Assembly (NCBI GenBank): GCA_002189035.1
Contig: NEEC01000013.1
Span: 1,178,001 to 1,242,000 of the forward strand
Reading direction: 5' to 3'
DNA from: Utricularia gibba
Lineage: Eukaryota > Streptophyta > Magnoliopsida > Lamiales > Lentibulariaceae
Length of the DNA: 64,000 bases
Part shown: piece by piece, positions 1 through 11,223 of the stretch
How the letters are laid out: every line of letters begins with the position of its first letter
Numbering within the stretch: the first letter of the stretch is position 1
Notes under the pieces: model-generated
What the model was told of the DNA's origin: nothing
Databases searched by the model: none
What the model saw: the letters and a program-made list of their open reading frames with translations, nothing else
Made by a program: the position numbers and the translations under genes

Positions 1-1823
1 ACAAGCATGTCATTAAGATCAATCATTCTCATTCCAAGCCAAGGCCGCACTACTCTCCTGCATCAGTAGAGATCAACATGCCATGAAGCAAAACCAGAGT
101 GTGATTGACAGAAAGAAATGGCGAAGTGTGTTGTAAAAACCAGGTAGAAAAGACATCATACCCGTTCCTTTTGAACTGCTCAACGATTTTTAAAGCCGAG
201 TCAATTGGAAGAGCAAAACTTAAACCATCAGCACCTGAGACTTTCATTACACTAATGCCTACAACTTCTCCATCGATGTTGACAAGAGGTCCACCAGAAT
301 TACCCTACAAAGATAAATCCTTTTAATAACAAAGAAGTGCTAATACTGTAAGTACTGACCCGACAGTCAAGCCAAAAAAACAAAAAATTACATGATTTAT
401 TGCACAATCCGTCTGTATATACTCCCTTTCTACACCTTCCAACCCCAGATCAGTACTTTTACGTCCAACAAAGCTGGATGCAACAGAGGAAGAACAAAAA
501 ATTCAAATCAGGAAAAACGTTATTTGTGACTACATTGAAGAGTAAAACTCTATATCGCTTGTTGCACGAATATGAAAGGTTAATGAAGTAAAACTGCCTT
601 ATGATGCCTGCAGTAATGGTATTTTGAAGAGTATGAGGACACCCCATTGCAACGACCCAGTCTCCAGGGCAGAGCTTATTTGAAGATCCAAGCTTCGCAA
701 ATGGAAATGGAGTCTTGGATTTAATCTTCACCACTGCTACATCATAATGTAAATCAGCACTCACAACTACGCCTTCAAATGACCGACCATCATGTAAGGT
801 TACTTCAACCTGCCATGATCTGTATGTACTTAATAACAACATTCACTACGTTTGTTTTTCAGAGACTGGGGAGGATGGTAAGATATAGCGCTAGCACAGG
901 GGCTACCTCAGATGATAGTTTTAAACCTTGGGGATCAGCCACAACATGTGCACAAGTCAAAATAGTGCCACCTTCATCAATTATTGTTCCAGAACCGATG
1001 CCTTTACCCACATCCCTCCCAAAAAAACCTACATCAGATAAAACACCAAAACAATTAAAGTCCATCGGCATTACCTTCCATTATCAATAAAGGGCAAGGG
1101 CAGAAAGGATACTTTTCGAAATAGATATATTCACAACAGCAGGTCCAACTTTTTTTGCCACGTTAGAAAAGGTGTCACGGCCGAGACAGTTGCAACAATG
1201 GTTGGGATAACCACCAGGATCAATTACAGCTCCTTTTGGTATTGCAGTATCGGGGGCATTGCTCATCGTAGAAAGAAATTGAGGAAAAACACCTACAATT
1301 AAATGAAAGCTCAATCCAGAAGAAAAAACGGGGTGGCAAAAAAGCTACGCGATTACCAAAACCATGTTGTGATTGGCTGCGATGTAAAAACGGGAAAACA
1401 TTCCGCTCGTATATCGAACTCCATGGAAGGATTAAAGAATCCCGTATGGGATGAGGCACCGAAACCGCTCCCGATACGTCTACATTCAGCAATAAAAAAA
1501 ACACATATTTGAACTAAACCCAGAACCAGTTGCTCATTTCATTCCATGAGAACATTCTACATAAAAATAAAAAAAAATTGTCCTTGAATCACAAAGGAAT
1601 TCATAGAAATGCATACTATAATCTGAAGATACGACGTGCCACGCGAATCCCGAGCCTGCTGCAGCTAAAACCGCTCCAGGAATTAGAAATATTTTACTTG
1701 AAAATTTTTTCTGCACATGCAACAAGACAAATCATGAAATCATAAAGCAAAAGCGCATAACTCCAGAATTCAGATCACGTCTAAACGGAATCCGTTGAAT
1801 CGCTGTTCTACCAAATGATGCAT
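1..1823 (-). CDS. HtrA/DegP-type serine protease, DEG14-like (3' end beyond window)
   Basis: ATP-independent trypsin-like serine protease of the HtrA family, closest to plant 'putative protease Do-like 14'. Nine exons are visible: about 1823-1779, 1710-1617, 1479-1357, 1292-1113, 1028-907, 809-598, 473-392, 304-162 and 57 to the left edge. All three catalytic residues can be seen: His in TCAHVV, Asp in [10 protein letters not shown] and Ser in GNSGGPLV. After the protease core the last visible exon reads [13 protein letters not shown], where a PDZ domain would begin. The N-terminus has a hydrophobic stretch ([17 protein letters not shown]) that could anchor or target it to an organelle. The first exon is the least certain part: ATG at 1823 joins exon 2 in phase, but it encodes only 15 residues. 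The intron at 597-474 appears to use a GC donor. About 350 residues are visible; the rest lies off the edge. Confidence 0.88.
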
Positions 1824-2077
1824 TGCGTAGCTCAACGTTGAATAGCAAACAAGGCACGCTTTGCGGTTTTTCCCCAATTTCCATACACGAAGAAGGCCGG
1901 CCCGTATTTCGCTAGGCCCAAATAAAAAGCAAAATGCGGCCCATTATAAAATTAATTGTTTTTTACAACTTATTTATTTATTTGTTTTGATGCCGTGTGC
2001 CTCTTTAGAGGCAGTCTTTCTGCAGTCGGCTCCTGTGTTCGGGAGAGAGGTATCTACAATTTCTGGAGCGAGATCGA

Positions 2078-2422
2078 ATGGCCGCCGTCTGGAATTTTCT
2101 GCCGGCGCTCCTCTTAATCGCATCCCTAGCGGTGGTGGCGCGTGGTGGCCAGGAGTTTGCGACGATGATGCCGGCGGTCTCTTCCGTGTGCGATGGGACC
2201 GTGGGGGAGTGCTTGCCCGCCGATAGCTTCGAATTCGGACTTGAATCGGAATCGAGTCGGCGAATCTTGCAAGCGACTGGGCGATACATCAGCTACGGAG
2301 CGTTAGCGAGGAACAACGTTCCTTGCTCGCGTCGCGGCGCGTCGTACTACAATTGCCGCGTCGGCGCGGAGGCAAATCCCTACCGCCGCGGATGCAGCGC
2401 GATCACGCTTTGCCGGAGCTGA
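2078..2422 (+). CDS. RALF peptide hormone precursor (RALF1/33-like)
   Basis: Single-exon preproprotein of 114 residues for a rapid alkalinization factor, a secreted peptide that binds FERONIA-type receptor kinases and raises apoplastic pH. A signal peptide covers about residues 1-24 (hydrophobic LLLIASLAVVA). An acidic propeptide follows and ends at RRIL, the usual subtilase (S1P) cleavage site. The mature part carries YISYGAL and four cysteines in the usual order (VPC, YYNC, RGC, TLC), with the NPYRRGCSAIT block typical of the RALF1/22/23/33 group. Length and layout are normal for the family. It starts about 250 bp from the divergent protease gene, so the two may share a promoter region. Family assignment is secure; the exact orthologue is not. 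Confidence 0.95.
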   Translation: MAAVWNFLPALLLIASLAVVARGGQEFATMMPAVSSVCDGTVGECLPADSFEFGLESESSRRILQATGRYISYGALARNNVPCSRRGASYYNCRVGAEANPYRRGCSAITLCRS

Positions 2423-4250
2423 TTGGGTAGGTAATTGTGCATCCTCTATTATTTACCGCGGAATTCTCACCGTGTCTGTCAATTCAATTGGTTGTGCCTG
2501 CGTTTCAACATACATGATGTAATTCATTCAATCATAAGCATACTTGTACCATTGCCTTCCGCCAGTGCGCGTTCTGTCTGTTCTGCTATCCTTGTACTTG
2601 TAGCTCATTCCTGATTCAGTAGATCCGGGCGTTGAATGATCTGAATTTGAACAGAGCATGTAATTTTCATTTACCTCGTCTTTTTCACGAGAAGCCCGTC
2701 TGAAGTGGGGAAGACGGATGGCCATGTGCCACCTACCTACAGCTGGAGTGGTGAGGTGTCCATTTTAAGATTTAATTAATCTTCATTAGCCTTGTGTCCA
2801 TCTGCTGGCCCGCAGGCCTAAACCCTTGCTACCACTCCTCCACCCGTCCCTCTCCACAATCTTCTGAAGATTGGATTCCTCTCCTTCCTTTCCATGAAGA
2901 GGGAGTACCAAGTTACCAAAAAGTCGCTTTTGCTTTGGTTATGTTGCTTTTTAGTTGTATCCAGGGCCAGGGAGACACACCACTACCCTCAATGTGGAGC
3001 GTCTCCTCCGCCAGCACTGCATTAAGAAGGCGACGTGTCCGGGCTGGAGTGGTCCATCTCTAAGCCTTGATCCCTCGGACTCGCAACGAATAAAGAAGGC
3101 ATGGATGGAAAAGGAGACAACGGAGTGGACACAGGAAAGGAAAAGCGGATATGTAGATGGGTCATGGGACCGTCGCGTATAGATGCACATCATGCTACTA
3201 ATTACCTAACGACTTCTCCAGTCCACTCCTTGGGTAGTTTTCACAGCCTAGTACGTGGAGTACCTTTGTAATGAGATCTCGGAGGCGTCGGTCTGCGCGG
3301 CCACCAAACTCAAGATTTCGAGCTCCGGTGGATCCTCAGATTTTCCATGTCCGAGCCCATTTGCAAACCTTGGTACATTCTCCTGTTGATTGTAATATTC
3401 ATATCATTTTTGGAACTGGCTCTAAACTTGAATAATCTGTCATTAGTATTTGGTTGCTCACGTGGGGTGAAACTTGGAGTAGTGGTTGAAAACAGCAACT
3501 CTGTTTACTTCTGGGTCCGGTCCGTCGGAATCACTGGTAAATGTGAGCCAACTACCACCACGTGTCGGCACCAGTGTGGGGGTGTAAACTACAATAAAAT
3601 TCCGGATCAGGAAGCAGTGAATAACGTGTTGGGCAATCAATCATGCAATACTCACACACACACAAAAGAAAAAGGGAGTTAATTAAATAATCCATGAATC
3701 AGAATGGGATTGGGTCGGAGGTGAGGTAGTCCACAAGATGGCAAGGCCGGGCTTGAATGATTCCCACCTACGTCACCCCCATCATATCACCCACTCCCAC
3801 AAGCAATTCCAGTCAGGCTGGCTTCTTGGTTGACTCTTGCCTTAAATTCCCCGACACACACACATGCACAGCGCCATTTCCCATACAAATCGCGCTCCGC
3901 ACCCGCGCACATACTTCCATCTCCACATCCCTTTCTTTCCCTTTGTGATTACGGATGGCAGAATTAGGGGGTTACCTCGTCGTGCTGTGTTTTTGGGTTG
4001 AGGGGGTTCATCCACTTGATCCATCCCCCACCACCTTGTCACAGAATGGGGGTGGAGGAGCAGGAGCAGCCTGGTGCGGGTTGTAGGAAGGCGGGTGATG
4101 TAAGTAAAAGATTCATCTGCTGCGGGAGTGTCACATCAGGCATTCATGTAAAAGTGTGAGAGAGCAAGCAAGCTTGAAATAAAAAGAGGGGGAGGGGACG
4201 GGACGGGACGTGGATTGATTTCATGATATTTATTGCTACCAATGTGCATG
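2423..4250. other. Intergenic: RALF 3' flank and MIR164 upstream region
   Basis: No coding region that I can support. Short open frames here have no recognisable domain or splice structure. The stretch 3650-4200 is rich in CA and purine tracts and probably holds the MIR164 promoter. Confidence 0.6.
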
Positions 4251-4256
4251 CACCAT

Positions 4257-4265
4257 TATATATAA
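4257..4265 (+). promoter_or_regulatory. Candidate TATA box of MIR164
   Basis: A TATATATAA motif lies about 145 bp upstream of the MIR164 hairpin on the same strand. That spacing suits a Pol II start near 4290. Assigned by position only. Confidence 0.4.
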
Positions 4266-4402
4266 TTCATACCTTTTTCTTCTTCTTCACTCTGGTAGAG
4301 AGGTTTCCATCCATAAATACTGCAACACCCCGCGTGCTTCGTCTCCCCATCTTCCATCTCCCTGCTGCGGCTTGTTCTTCTTCCTTGAATAGGGAGCGAG
4401 AG

Positions 4403-4502
4403 AGGAAGTCTGGTTGGAGAAGCAGGGCACGTGCAAGTTCTCCGCCGTCTCATCCTCCGGGTGGCGGTTTGCACGTGCTCCACTTCTCCGACATGGCTTC
4501 CT
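4403..4502 (+). ncRNA. MIR164: MIR164 precursor hairpin
   Basis: The 21 bases at 4415-4435 match, from memory, canonical plant miR164 (begins TGGAGAAGCAGG and ends GGCACGTGCA). After a loop of about 36 bases, 4472-4492 gives the complementary star arm (CACGTGCTCC...CTTCTCCGAC). Pairing continues outward: GAAG near 4405 faces CTTC near 4497, forming a plant-type stem-loop of about 100 bases. miR164 guides ARGONAUTE1 to cleave mRNAs of NAC factors of the CUC1/CUC2, NAC1 and ORE1 group, which controls organ boundaries, lateral roots and leaf ageing. The transcript runs on the plus strand. Open frames crossing this stretch are accidental. I cannot tell which family member (a, b or c) it is. Confidence 0.95.
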
Positions 4503-5932
4503 ACCCTTCACCCACATGCATTCCTCTGCTTTAACTACATCCACTCCATCAGTAAGTGCTGCAATCCTCCCAACTCCCAGCTCATCATGATCTTGTTGTT
4601 GTACTATGAATCCGCATTCATTTGGATGGCTTCCCATCCAGTTCACGCCCTCCTGATCATTCGCGTGTCAAACAAGAAAGCGATATCACGCACCAGCCTG
4701 CGCTGGGGAAATTTCCAAGGCCTTTTGGTTCTTCTAGGAGCAGGTGGGCCCGCCACAGTGGAGGGAGGACTCGCGTGGATTGCGGGGGAACGCCTTTCGA
4801 AAAATTTGTGTGGGCCCCATGTCGTCAGAGTCACAGTAACTGTAGATCAGAATAATGGGCCTAAAGGAATTTGGGCCAAATATGTAGCCTGGAATCCCGA
4901 CCCAATAATACGTTTTGTTGACTCGAGCGACCGTACGCTTAAATCGAGTAAGGCGACAATTGAACTGGTGATGGTGTCAGACTCATCCTTTTACTTCCCC
5001 CTTCATGCCGGAAGGAGTGAATTTGGTGGTTGATGTGATTAGCTTCTTTCGCAAAATAGTTCGCGTTGGGGCAGCTATTCCGCCACTGTTCTTTCAAGTC
5101 AGAGCTCCTAAGCCATAGACTCTAACAACCGGGAACTGAAAAATCCTGACGGAATAAATGAGATGAGGAAATCAGTGTCTGGAGTTTCATGCTAACCGTA
5201 GCCTTGTCGATTGATTGTAAAACAAAAAGAAGAAACTCTTTCTTTGGATTTAAATGAATCCAGATCCAATCGGAGAAAACTGAAAGCGAATGTTATCCAG
5301 TAACATTGAAGCGCAAATCCACAGATCGGATAGGGCTTAAGCAGAAAGGATATATGAAAATTGCTCTTCGCACAGATAAAATCCCCAGAATCATTCGTAA
5401 ACAGGATACCAGAGAAGAACTATGTGCGACTGTGGTCTGCAATCACTCACGAGACAAAACAACACGCAAACGAATTGACAAAAAAAAACAAGGAGAACCA
5501 GAGCCAGTAACCACCCGCCGCGGACGCGACTGCAATGTGACGCTGTGCTTCGACAACGATAACAAAACCCTAGCGAAGGATCTGTTCTATATATATATAA
5601 ATATATATAGTGGGCCGAAGAGCCCATCAATTATTTAAAACTGGTTTGAATTTACTTGAGTGATTGCAGACCAAAATATTAAAACATCATAATTAATAAA
5701 ATAATAATTATGTAAATTTAATATTTACAAATTTCAAAATTTTTCATTTTAATTTTTTTATAAAAATGATTAAATCGAACAATATTTGGACCAAAATGAC
5801 TGTAGATAAAGTTCATTTTCCAGTGTTCAAAACGCACCGCAATGCATTTCACAAGACAAAATATTGAGACCAAATTTAATAGACGCTCAGGAACTTCTCA
5901 AGATCCGTTTCAAGGCAGATGGAATCTGAGAC
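4503..5932. other. Intergenic: MIR164 3' flank
   Basis: Contains the rest of the MIR164 primary transcript and a short TA-repeat tract near 5588-5610, followed by AT-rich DNA at 5640-5810. An open frame covering about 4431-5033 overlaps the miRNA hairpin, lacks an ATG at its 5' end and shows no domain. I see no gene. Confidence 0.55.
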
Positions 5933-7270
5933 TCAGTCGTAACTGGCGTTCAAGAACTTCAAAAGTTCGTTTCGTTTGTTTTCAGCCATTTTGTCCTCCT
6001 TTGTTTTCTCCATCTTCAGCAATATCTAATCAATGGGAAGACAAGAGTTTGTTTCAGAAAATCCGTGACAGGGTATTATGAAAAGGTTAACATGGATAAG
6101 GATCAATATGCAGAATTGGGGTGGTGCACCTTTTTCCCAGAGATAGCACTGCGAGGTGCTCCATCATCTTTGTCCTTCCCCAAGAACTGGATGCAGTGAG
6201 TGTGCAAAACAATATTAGCAAGTGATACCACTATTAGGAACTTGAAAACAGATGGAATCATGATGATCATGTCAACTCCACATTTAAATGAGGGTAAAGA
6301 CCTTAGAGAGTTGCACAGGCCCACCACCTTCCTCCTGCAGCTTCTATATATGCCTCACATTGGAATAAAAAGAAGGCACAAACATGCGGACAAGCCAATC
6401 AGGAGCACCAGATTCAGGCCAACAAGCCAGCTCCAATTTCGAAGAGCCATGTGAAGAAGGCAGAAAGAAAAGATAAGAATTGAATAATGAGGAGTAGAAA
6501 GACTGAAAAAACCCAACAGCGGCCAAGCCAGCATTTCTTAAAAGAATACATGTTTAGAAGGTGAAATAATGATTACCCCTTTAGACTTCTCTTTATGGTG
6601 TCGATGACTATGACTTTTTCGTTTTAATTTATCCTTGTCCTGTTAAGAAAAAACCAAGATAAATCATATTACATGATGCATGAAGCAGGAAAATTATAAA
6701 GTAATGACTGAACCAAAAGATTTCAACCAAGAAAACTCCTTTATATGGTTACCTTCTTCGATCTATCACTACGCTTATGCTTCTTTGAATGATGGGATAC
6801 TTGATGGTCGCTTTCCGAAGAACTGGATTAAATAACACATGCGGACATACAATCAGAGTGCATTAAAACGAGGTATCTCGTATACCCCTTAGAGAATTGC
6901 ATCAATTGCATCCATGCCCAAGGTCGATATAACAACACCTAGGTACTCTAGAACTCCAAAGCAATGGAAAGTAAAGGGGGTACGCTAACGTCATCACCAG
7001 AAAGGAAAGATCAAGTGGCATTCATACTTCTAATCACCAATTCGCGCCACCTACAACTCAAAAATTTAGCATCCGTTATTGTATGAGTTACCTGTGGCCC
7101 CCGGAGGAGGAATCTTCAGAGGAGGACGATGAATGGCGCCTGTGTCGACGTTTCTTTTCGGAGCGACTCCTTTTGCTGACTTTAAGAACGTCCTTCTCGT
7201 TTCTCGATCTTCCTCGCCGCCTTCTGGGGCGAGATCCATCAGAGGAAGAAGAAGACGAATCAGACACCAT
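5933..7270 (-). CDS. Small Ser/Lys/Arg-rich protein with conserved plant C-terminus
   Basis: Five exons join cleanly in frame: 7270-7092, 6822-6753, 6639-6577, 6186-6130 and 6025-5933, giving 153 residues. The N-terminal two-thirds is low complexity: a serine run (SDSSSSSSDGS), RRRR and KKRRHRR clusters, and HSHRHHKEK. This looks like a nuclear protein related in style to splicing-associated SR proteins. The C-terminus is different: FLGKDKDDGAPRSAISGKK followed by EKTKEDKMAENKRNELL and the end KFLNASYD. I remember this tail as conserved in unnamed plant proteins, but I cannot attach a function. All five junctions have GT-AG sites and matching phases, which supports the gene model strongly. 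Role unknown; nuclear or RNA-related work is inference from composition alone. Confidence 0.8.
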
Positions 7271-7494
7271 CCGAAAATCCTAGCTCGCAGTCGGCGACAA
7301 AATTTCAACGAGGAATTGGGAAGAAAACTGGTCACTAGACTCCCGAAAACCTAAAATTTAGGAATTCACGAAGGTACGACGTCGTACGATGTGCAAAAAC
7401 CAAATTCCATCAAATGCGAATCAACCAACTATAACATTTGATCATCCTTTTACTTGTACTTGTAAATAATTGAAAAATTAGACAATTAGGTAGT

Positions 7495-7711
7495 GTTTTA
7501 TTCATAGGAATACCATAAATTAATTTTTTAATTAATATTTAATTATTGAGATTAAAAATATAATTAAATAGTTTTAAATAAACCCATGTACATAGAATTA
7601 AAAAAATTTATATGTCCCCAATAACAATTTAAATTTATTAATTAAAAACTTCATGATTTATAATTTTAATTTTAAATCCATGGAATTCCATTCATCAATC
7701 ATTATCTTAAA
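7495..7711. other. AT-rich spacer next to the MITE
   Basis: Nearly pure A/T DNA beginning near ATTCATAGGAATACCAT and ending near ATGGAATTCCATTCATC. The two ends are weakly complementary and could be a second small inverted-repeat element. The evidence is thin. Confidence 0.25.
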
Positions 7712-8076
7712 GTGCGTTTGGTAAGGAGTGATAATTAAATAATATATTGTTATCCGGTGTTTGATTACGAATAAAAAATTAGTTATCTCATACTTTATGA
7801 ATTTCTTATCACACAAAAATAAGATAAAATAATTCGGGGTTATTGGGTGTGATAATTTAATCCCCCACAATACCAAAAATGAACTTTGTTTTTTTTAATA
7901 GAAAACTCAATTCAGAAAAATAAGTACATTTTCATCATTTTAACTATACAACCAACTATCATATCCCAATTATTACAATACAAACAAACACATCAAAATA
8001 CAATTCCATCTAATCATATTCAACTATCCTACTTAATTTTATCTTGGAATAATTTATCCCACGAACCAAACGCACC
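7712..8076. mobile_element. MITE-like element with GTGCGTTTGGT terminal inverted repeats
   Basis: The left end reads GTGCGTTTGGTAAGG and the right end, reverse-complemented, reads GTGCGTTTGGTTCG. That is an 11-base perfect terminal repeat followed by weaker similarity that includes GATAA/GGATAA. The 365-bp interior is AT-rich, non-coding and carries several TTATCCC/GGGATAA-like words. This size and layout fit a non-autonomous DNA transposon. I see no clear target-site duplication, so the superfamily is left open. Confidence 0.65.
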
Positions 8077-8242
8077 TAGCCTATAAATAGCGCATTCTTG
8101 ACTTGGAACAACCACTATGTATGAAAAATACAATCTTTGTTTTATTTAGCTTTCTTGTTCAATAATATTTATTATTTATTAAATTTGAAGGAAAATAACT
8201 TACTGTTTTATTATTATTATTTCATTGTTTTTTTTTTCTGGC

Positions 8243-9591
8243 TCACGCAACAAAATTTGGCAAGCCTTTGAAGAATAACCTCTTGAACTGGAGCATGCAA
8301 TCGTCTTGCAGACATATCGCGACCGCCACTCCGTCGTCATCGGCCGGCATCAACAACGTGTCACCGTCACAGTCGTACGTTCCCGGACCCATGAAGATCT
8401 CTCTCCCCCATCCGAAATCCACCCCGAAGATGGGGAGCGTCAGCCAACTCACGACAGCGATGTTGGGATTCCCATAGAACGGACCCTCGCCGGATCTCAA
8501 AGCATGGATATCTTGCAACGGGGAGAAATCATCGTACCTTTTCAGGAAATCGATGTAGGAATTCACGTACTCCGCCGTCACAGACTCAATGGCTTCGCGA
8601 ATCTTGCTAGCCGCGAAGCTCAACGGTTTCATAGTGAGCTCGCCGGACAGGCACTCAGCGATCACGTCCATGGTGGCGTTCCCAAAGTACGTTCTTGGTA
8701 ACTGGGGTTCAAGCGCCTTCGAACGTCGACGCAGATCGCGAACCCCGTCGGCTGGCTGTGGATGTGGCGGCGTGCGCTGCTAGTGCACCGCCATATATGT
8801 GCGGCAATGGCTTCGTATCGGGAAAAGGGCTTACGGGTTGAAAGGGTAGTTTTGTTCGCTGCAGCTTTTAGGGCTTCTACTTGAGATTTTGATAACTTTA
8901 GCTTCACGGCGGTTGTTTTCTTATTTCTCTGGTTTTCCGTGTTTACTTCACCGATCATGAGCGGAGGAGGCTTGTATTGGACTTGCTTAGTGCCCAGCTC
9001 GGCATGCGGCTGCTCGCCTGCCCGGAGAAGACTCCGGTCGAAAACAGCCAACTCTCCGATCAGCTCCCCTCTCGCCAACCGCGCCCATTCGGAGATAAAG
9101 TGCGCAGCGCTTCGTCCGTCCGCCACCGCATGAGAAACGGCGACACCTAAGCAAAGCCCACCACACCGGAAGAGAGTGAGCTGGACAAGAACTAGCGGTA
9201 TCTCTTCCACGGGGACCGAATAATCCACATGAGGAATGAGATGATGGAACCTTCTAGACGGACTGAAATCTCCCAGGACACACATTTCTTCGTCGCAATC
9301 GGCTACGGAGAAGACAACGCCATCCCCATTACAGTCTAGTTCAAGTCTCCCCCCTTTAAGGCTTCGAAGCCGGCCGGCCAGAGGGTGGAAATAAACCAGC
9401 GCCTTGCTCAAAGAAGCAGTTAAAGTTTCAATAATGCCGGAGGACCGCCACCTTCGGTCCGGCCGGTAGAAGTAAACCGTCGGAATATGGCATAAGACCC
9501 CGACCTGATCGAACTCCGCCAACGGGGTCACTCCGGCCGGCGTAGTCTCAAATGGCGAGACAATGCATGACTTCTTTACCATAACCTTCAT
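8243..9591 (-). CDS. BAHD acyltransferase (HCT/SHT-like), one-base frameshift
   Basis: Cytosolic enzyme that transfers an acyl group from acyl-CoA to an alcohol or amine, as in hydroxycinnamoyl transferases acting on shikimate or spermidine. The single exon starts at ATG 9591 (MKVMVKKSCIVSP). The frame is open further upstream but without an ATG. Both signature motifs are present: HAVAD (the HxxxD catalytic motif) in the middle and DFGWG near the C-terminus. The frame breaks at 8704-8707, where the coding strand has CCCC after AA. Upstream reads VDVRRRLNP and, one base shifted, downstream reads TYFGNATMDVI, the usual BAHD block. One extra C would give an unbroken protein of 449 residues, the normal family size. 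Substrate cannot be read from the sequence. Either a sequencing indel or a young pseudogene. Confidence 0.88.
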
Positions 9592-11223
9592 GTCGTTTGA
9601 CCTGGGATTCACGTACGCCCTAATGGATGCTTTATATAGAGGGAGTGCTGAAGCATGAAGCTCCACGTAGCTTTCAGGTTGGACGTCCTCGACAGTGGGA
9701 AGCAAGCTCCGGGCCAAGGTTGGGACACGCGGCGGGCTCTTGGTGGTGGTAACTGCTAAGCTCCTTCATATCCCTTGAAGTGTAAGCATTTCAGAGAATG
9801 AAATGTGTCTGCCATCATCTCCTCAGACACCGAGAAAGGAAACAGAGGCCTGGGAGGGAAATGAGGCCAGATGCAACCCTGCATTTCAAGGGTTGATGTG
9901 AAGTCATTTCCATAGTTGTTGGAGATGACCGGAAACCGACATCAACAACAACAACAACAGGCATGACAAGGGGCGAACACGAGACTCACGATAAGGAAGG
10001 AACACTGCTGCCTCAAAATCACCCATGAACACAACACTGAAGAAAGTAGGTTTGCATGTGAAACCCCAGAACATTTTCATTCATGGATTTTACTTTGCTT
10101 TTTCAACGTAATAACTTTCTTCAAAGCTGGTGGCGGGGGTGGGGCTACAGCCCCCCTCGGCATTGATGATGAATTCCACGTATCACGAATTCAAAATAGT
10201 CACCAATTTGTGTTTATCATATACAGTCACACAACAGTTTGTTTCATTGATGTGTTTTAGATATTAATGGATTTAAATTATTTAAATTTAATTAAATCCA
10301 AATATGTGACTATAAAAATATCTATACATCTCTTTGATATATATATATATATATTCATATATAATGATTATATATATATAATAATTATTATATCCATATA
10401 TAAGATATAATTATATTCATATATTAAATAATATAATTTTATTAAACTTATCATAAAACAACCTTATACCCTTATATCAAACAAGTACATAGTATTGTTC
10501 GTTGTCGGGGTTCGGTCATGTAACATGTAATAATTGAAACCCGACCAAGCTCAAAATACAAATGTTTGGAATCGGATCAGAATCTTTGATTCCTAATCAA
10601 GTCGATTATTAAACAGTTTCGGTATAGTTCGATAACTTCGTTTCTTACCCGATAATTAATATTATATCAATAAACTTTACATAAAAAATTATTTTTATAT
10701 TCTTTTACCTACATCTAAAGAAAATAAAAGAAATAGATTTGGAAATCTAAAATAATAGTTTGAAAAACCCACTTAAAAAAATTGTTGAATTAAGTTAAAA
10801 ATATGATAATTGATATTATATTAATATAATGTTAGAAGTCAATGCCATATTTTTTCGCTTCATGATTTTTAAGTTTCCAAATCGAACCATGAAACCATAT
10901 TTGGTTCAGTTTCTACCCTAAACCATGAACATTCATACAACCATTTGGTTTGGACAAGAGCTGTCCGTACATAGACTAACACCCCATTGTTATGGCAATG
11001 CTGATTGATGAAAATCATAGACAAAAAGGCCTGTTTGAGGGCAACTTTTTTTTTTTTTTTTTTTTGCTTTATTCTTGAGCTCCATGACAAGAATGAGATC
11101 CATCTGAAGGAAAAGCCTTGCAAAATACACAGAAGCTACTTACTCCTCGCTACAGGTAACCATCTATGCTTACGTACGTACATACATACTCCTTGTTAGG
11201 GGCATTGGGTGATCTTCGCCCCA
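9592..11223. other. Intergenic, AT-rich
   Basis: Upstream region of the BAHD gene and 3' flank of the ARF gene. It holds TA-rich tracts near 10340-10440 and a T run near 11046-11066. No gene seen. Confidence 0.6.

Noticed and set aside
2794-3193. Open frames between RALF and MIR164
   Set aside because: Overlapping on both strands with no protein-like composition.
4431-5033. Open frame of about 200 codons
   Set aside because: It begins without ATG, runs through the MIR164 hairpin and has no domain or codon pattern.
9592-9717. N-terminal extension of the BAHD frame
   Set aside because: Opens with TTG, not ATG; ATG 9591 gives the normal family start.
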